Shown here: positions 21,921 through 25,095 of the stretch, in pieces
Numbering within the stretch: position 1 is the first letter of the stretch
How the letters are laid out: each line of letters starts with the position of its first letter
Assembly (NCBI GenBank): GCA_044225565.1
Contig: JBGAIL010000055.1
Coordinates: 1 to 25,095, forward strand
Source: CAVXAE01 sp044225565
GTDB lineage: Bacteria; Pseudomonadota; Gammaproteobacteria; Steroidobacterales; Steroidobacteraceae
DNA length: 25,095 nt
Direction of reading: 5' to 3'
Notes under the pieces: model-generated
Databases searched by the model: none
Told to the model about the DNA's origin: nothing
The model's input: only the letters and a program-made list of their open reading frames with translations
Made by a program: the position numbers and the translations under genes

Positions 21921-24647
21921 ATGAGAACGATGCTCGCCGCTGTGGCGTTTTGCGCGCTCGCCTTCGTCGTATCGCTGCGCGCGAGCGCCCAGTCTTCCGC
22001 GTCGCCTTTCCTGACTGCTGGCTGGCACATCGAGGATGAGGAGTTGGTGTGGGTGAGCGAGGCGCCGCTGCGCATGGGCGGCGCCCGCTACGAGTTCCGC
22101 TCGAAGGACCGGTTGCTCGGGTATCCGGCCCAGAACGGCGGCACGTTGCGCTTGCGCGTGCCACGCGCGGCTTCACTGCCTGATTTGTCCGTGTGGGCTG
22201 CCGGTCGCCGACTCGATGGTGCAGCGGGTGTACGGAAGCGTACCGAACAGCGCTCGCTGCCTTTCGAGCCAGCCATCTCCGCGGCCGCTGCCGATCCCGC
22301 GGTGGCCGGGCCGTTTCGGACGCAAAGGCTGCGGTATCAACGCTCGAGTCTGAGGATCGAAGGCTACGAGGCGCCGGTGGAAGTCGTCGGCGAAGTGACG
22401 GCACCCCTCGATGTCGGCCATCCCGTGCCGATGGTGCTTTTCCTCCATGGCCGCCACAGCACCTGCTATCAGGGCGGTCCGGAGGGCCAGGTCTCGGGCG
22501 ACTGGCCTTGTCCTGCGGGCTGGCTGCCCGTGCCGAGTCACACCGGCTACCGCTACATCGCGGACGTGCTTGCATCGCAGGGCTATCTGACGGTCTCCAT
22601 CGCCGCGAACGGCATCAACGGACAGGACGGGTTGTTCATCGATGGCGGCGCGTCGGCCCGTTCGCAGCTGGTGCGTCACCATCTCGCGCTGTGGGCAAAG
22701 TGGGTCGCCTCGGGTGGCGATCCCTGGGGCGGTCGTTTCCGCAATCGCGTCGATCTCACCGAAGTGGTGCTCGTGGGACACAGCCGCGGCGGCGAAGGCG
22801 TGGAGCGGGCGGCCATCGACACGGCTGCGTCCGATGACTGGAAAGTGCGGGGGCTGGTGCTCATCGGTCCAACTGCCTTCGGCAGGCAGGTGGCTGTCGG
22901 CGTCCACACCACCGTCATCCTTCCGTTCTGCGACGGCGATGTCACGGACCTGCAGGGCCAGCAGTACGTCGACATCGGAAGAGATCTCACCGGCGATCGT
23001 GCGCTGCGCTCCTCCGTGATGGCCATGGGTACCAACCACAATTTCTACAACACGGAATGGACGCCGGGCCTGTCGGTCTCACCCGCCTGGGACGACTGGT
23101 TCGATCCAGGCGACGCGCAGTGCGGAGAGACCCGCAGCGCCAGGCTCAGCTCGCAGGAGCAGCAGTCCGTTGGCCTCGCCTACACGGCAGCCCTGGTGGA
23201 TCTCGCGATAGGAGAGGGCGTTCGCTCGCTTCCGCTGCTGGATGGCACGCGCGTGAAGCCCGCTTCGGTCGGCCGCGCAACCACGTTCGTGCATGCCATC
23301 GGCGGCGACAAGCGCCTGCTCTACGCGGCGGGTCGCGGCACTCATGCCACCAGTGGCCCGGTCACGGCGAGCGAATGTCGCGGCTATTACTCGAACGGGC
23401 CTTTCGACTTGCGGGCCGGGTGCTCGCCAAAGCATCTCTTCGAGGTGACGCCGCACTGGATCCCGATGTCGCTCGCGGAAACGGCTCCGGCGCCGCGCGC
23501 ACTCAAGGTGGAGTGGGCCAGTGCGGGTGGCAGTGTGCAGATTCCCGTCGTGCTCGGCACGCGACACCCGGACGCCATCGACTTTCGCATCGCCGGCGAG
23601 CCGGGAGCATTGCCGGTCGAGCTCGGAGTCCGCATTCGCAATGCTTCAGGCGCTTGGATCGATCTGGGCGAAGGCACGATGACGCTCCGTTCGTACTTCG
23701 GGCCGAGTCCGCTCGGCAAGATCGTCGCGCGTCAGCTGCGGGCGAGCTTGCGCAGCGCCAATGTGGATTCGCGCGGCATCACGGGAGTCCAGCTGGTGCC
23801 ACGCGGGCCGCGAGGCCGTTTCTGGCTGCTGGACGTCTCGACCTGGCAGAACAGTCTCGCAAAGAGCGAGTCCATCGCACTGCCCAAGGTGAGCGTGGGC
23901 GACGTGGTGCAGAGGGAAGGCGATGCGGGCCGACGCAACGTCGACATCCCGATCCGCATCGAAGGGCCCGTGACGCGTCGCGCCAGCCTCTGGGTGCAGC
24001 TCACCGATTACGCGAACTTCGAGGAGCCCACCCGGGGATTCTGGCTCGCGCTCGAGCCGGGGGTGACATCGGCGAGCATTCCCTTCAGCTATGTCGCGGA
24101 CGATGTCTTCAATCCCTACGTGCAGCTCACTCAGGTGACGCTGACCGCGCGGAAGAACGCCGTGACCGGTGATTTCGACGGCACGGTGCTCATCGAAGAG
24201 GACGAGCCCGCGCCGCGGCTGACGGTGGATGCGCGACGCGTGACCGCAGGGGAGGGCGCTGCGTTGGAGTGGGTCTTCCGATTGTCGGCGCCCATGAAAA
24301 ACGGCGCGTCCTGGGTGATCCAGCTGCAGCCGCCACGGGGACAGCTCCGCGAGCTCGATGCCGATGACGTACCCGCCTCGTTCCTCGAGCCCTATGGCAT
24401 CACGCCGCCGGTTCCCGCAGTGCCGCTCTCCCAATTGGGCATCTTCCTAGGGATCGAGTTCGCGCCCGGCGCGCAGGTGGCGACGGTGAGCATTCCAACG
24501 CGCCAGGATGGCGTGCGTGAGCCTTGCGAAGGCGTGACGCTGAAACTGGAAGGCTTCGGTGACCCCGTGGTGCCGCGACCGATCGAGGTGACGGGGGTAG
24601 TGGAAGAAGTGGTGGGCCGTGTAGGGATCGAACCTACGACCTATTGA
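21921..24647 (+). CDS. Large secreted alpha/beta hydrolase with Calx-beta-like C-terminal repeats
   Basis: A 908-residue protein. A signal peptide (MRTMLAAVAFCALAFVVSLR, cleavage near ASAQS) precedes an alpha/beta-hydrolase domain at about 125-450: VLFLHGRHSTC (oxyanion region), GHSRGGEG with nucleophile Ser288, FCDGD with Asp338/Asp340, and GTNHNF with His373, a complete candidate triad. Residues about 520-905 are beta-rich. Segments beginning PKVSVGDVVQREGDAG and RLTVDARRVTAGEGAA, separated by VLIEEDEPAP, look like Calx-beta-type repeats. The substrate is unknown; ester hydrolysis is the simplest guess. ATG 21921 starts the signal peptide; TTG 21897 is in frame but adds non-signal residues. 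The last 12 codons and the stop lie within the antisense strand of tRNA-Lys, producing the tail GRVGIEPTTY. The natural end may have been altered. Confidence 0.88.
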   Translation: MRTMLAAVAFCALAFVVSLRASAQSSASPFLTAGWHIEDEELVWVSEAPLRMGGARYEFRSKDRLLGYPAQNGGTLRLRVPRAASLPDLSVWAAGRRLDGAAGVRKRTEQRSLPFEPAISAAAADPAVAGPFRTQRLRYQRSSLRIEGYEAPVEVVGEVTAPLDVGHPVPMVLFLHGRHSTCYQGGPEGQVSGDWPCPAGWLPVPSHTGYRYIADVLASQGYLTVSIAANGINGQDGLFIDGGASARSQLVRHHLALWAKWVASGGDPWGGRFRNRVDLTEVVLVGHSRGGEGVERAAIDTAASDDWKVRGLVLIGPTAFGRQVAVGVHTTVILPFCDGDVTDLQGQQYVDIGRDLTGDRALRSSVMAMGTNHNFYNTEWTPGLSVSPAWDDWFDPGDAQCGETRSARLSSQEQQSVGLAYTAALVDLAIGEGVRSLPLLDGTRVKPASVGRATTFVHAIGGDKRLLYAAGRGTHATSGPVTASECRGYYSNGPFDLRAGCSPKHLFEVTPHWIPMSLAETAPAPRALKVEWASAGGSVQIPVVLGTRHPDAIDFRIAGEPGALPVELGVRIRNASGAWIDLGEGTMTLRSYFGPSPLGKIVARQLRASLRSANVDSRGITGVQLVPRGPRGRFWLLDVSTWQNSLAKSESIALPKVSVGDVVQREGDAGRRNVDIPIRIEGPVTRRASLWVQLTDYANFEEPTRGFWLALEPGVTSASIPFSYVADDVFNPYVQLTQVTLTARKNAVTGDFDGTVLIEEDEPAPRLTVDARRVTAGEGAALEWVFRLSAPMKNGASWVIQLQPPRGQLRELDADDVPASFLEPYGITPPVPAVPLSQLGIFLGIEFAPGAQVATVSIPTRQDGVREPCEGVTLKLEGFGDPVVPRPIEVTGVVEEVVGRVGIEPTTY

Positions 24648-24685
24648 TTAAGAGTCAACTGCTCTACCAGCTGAGCTAACGGCCC
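24610..24685 (-). tRNA. tRNA-Lys (anticodon CTT)
   Basis: A 76-base cloverleaf on the minus strand: acceptor GGGCCGT pairs with ACGGCCC, discriminator A, encoded CCA (TGG at 24610-24612 on plus), D arm GCTCAGCTGGTAGAGC, anticodon loop CTCTTAA with CTT (plus AAG at 24650-24652) and T loop GTTCGATCC. Its 3' half overlaps the end of the hydrolase gene on the other strand. It lies 44 bases downstream of tRNA-His and is probably in the same transcript. Confidence 0.97.
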
Positions 24686-24729
24686 ACGCGGATCGAAACC
24701 CTGTGGCAGCCTTCTTCACTACCCCGAAG

Positions 24730-24805
24730 TGGGGTGGACGATGGGACTCGAACCCACGACAACCGGGATCACAACCCGGGGCTCTACCAGCTGAGCTACG
24801 CCCAC
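24730..24805 (-). tRNA. tRNA-His (anticodon GTG)
   Basis: A 76-base cloverleaf on the minus strand: acceptor GTGGGCG pairs with CGTCCAC (one G-T pair), anticodon loop TTGTGAT with GTG, T arm GTGGGTTCGAGTCCCAT and encoded CCA. A G at position -1 (plus C24806) can pair with discriminator C73, the hallmark of tRNA-His. It is the first gene of the tRNA-His/tRNA-Lys pair. Confidence 0.97.
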
Positions 24806-24821
24806 CGTCATCGGGCGCGGG

Positions 24822-24850
24822 AGTATATACAAAATGGGGCGGCGGAGAAG
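24822..24850 (-). promoter_or_regulatory. Candidate promoter of the tRNA-His/tRNA-Lys pair
   Basis: On the minus strand, TATACT (plus 24822-24827) is a good -10 box, with CTTCTC (24845-24850) 17 bases upstream as a weak -35. The bases after the -10 box are a GC-rich discriminator (CCCGCGCCC), typical of stable-RNA promoters under stringent control. The start point would be roughly ten bases upstream of the tRNA. Confidence 0.55.
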
Positions 24851-25095
24851 CCCGGCGATGGGGCGGCATCGGGTTCAATGCATGCCCCTGCGGGATCAGG
24901 TACTTACCCTGTGGGGCGACAGATGGTCTGGCGCGGAGCCCGGAAGAGTCGGGATGAGGCTGGAAGAGCCCGGACAGAGGGCGGAAAGCCGGGGCGAATC
25001 ATCGGGTTACGGCGGCCGGAGAGGCCCGAGAAGCACCTGACTCGCCGCGACCCCTCGCGACACATGGTTTGGCGCACAAGTGTCGCGGCGGCCCT
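24851..25095. other. Non-coding end of window with overlapping inverted repeats
   Basis: No convincing gene was found; short open frames here have Arg/Gly-rich, low-complexity products. Near the edge, CGCCGCGAC (25043-25051) can pair with GTCGCGGCG (25082-25090), and CGCGACAC (25056-25063) can pair with GTGTCGCG (25080-25087). The two stems share bases and exclude each other. Confidence 0.4.

Noticed and set aside
24648..24957. Short frames over the tRNA-Lys/tRNA-His pair
   Set aside because: They translate tRNA sequence (for example GGRWDSNPRQPG) and are spurious.

Overview
The window is very GC-rich, coding-dense bacterial chromosome. It combines a homodimeric-type pyruvate dehydrogenase E1, a FecI/FecR/TonB-receptor signalling set, DUF3011 and Kazal-type secreted proteins, periplasmic amidohydrolases and tRNAs with encoded CCA ends. 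This suggests an environmental gammaproteobacterium in or near Xanthomonadales, Nevskiales or Steroidobacteraceae. That placement is inferred from gene content only. No insertion sequence, phage gene, CRISPR array or replication origin was seen.

Left part (1-3250): the 3' end of aceE converges with an ACS-type MFS transporter gene. A small LysM protein and a lipoprotein follow, probably co-transcribed.

Central part (3350-11630): an ECF sigma factor, a FecR-like anti-sigma factor, an STN-domain TonB-dependent receptor and a 1070-residue secreted beta-propeller/amidohydrolase overlap head to tail (ATGA, then TTGA). Between the FecR gene and the receptor there is a 73-base gap with a palindrome over the receptor's ribosome binding site. 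A 40-base gap leads to a gene for a DapF/proline-racemase-like protein with two candidate catalytic cysteines. Together they look like a surface-signalling uptake module with its own ligand-processing enzymes; the ligand is unknown. A tRNA-Pro(TGG) gene ends the block.

Middle right (11840-18690): on the minus strand a secreted D-aminoacylase-family protein whose usual HxH metal motif is missing, then an aspartyl/asparaginyl beta-hydroxylase-type dioxygenase that diverges from a TPR-sulfotransferase fusion. Next come a YfiM-like lipoprotein and an EamA transporter (minus strand, adjacent), then a phospholipase D/cardiolipin-synthase-like protein with Arg in place of Lys in its first HKD motif.

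Right part (18760-25095): a small Cys-rich protein whose start codon lies in the loop of a perfect hairpin, a two-repeat DUF3011 protein, a divergent Kazal-like lipoprotein, a LysR regulator (interrupted by 8 unresolved bases) divergent from azoR, and a large secreted alpha/beta hydrolase with Calx-beta-like C-terminal repeats. The hydrolase reading frame ends inside the antisense strand of a tRNA-Lys(CTT) gene. tRNA-Lys and tRNA-His(GTG) form a minus-strand pair with a plausible promoter.
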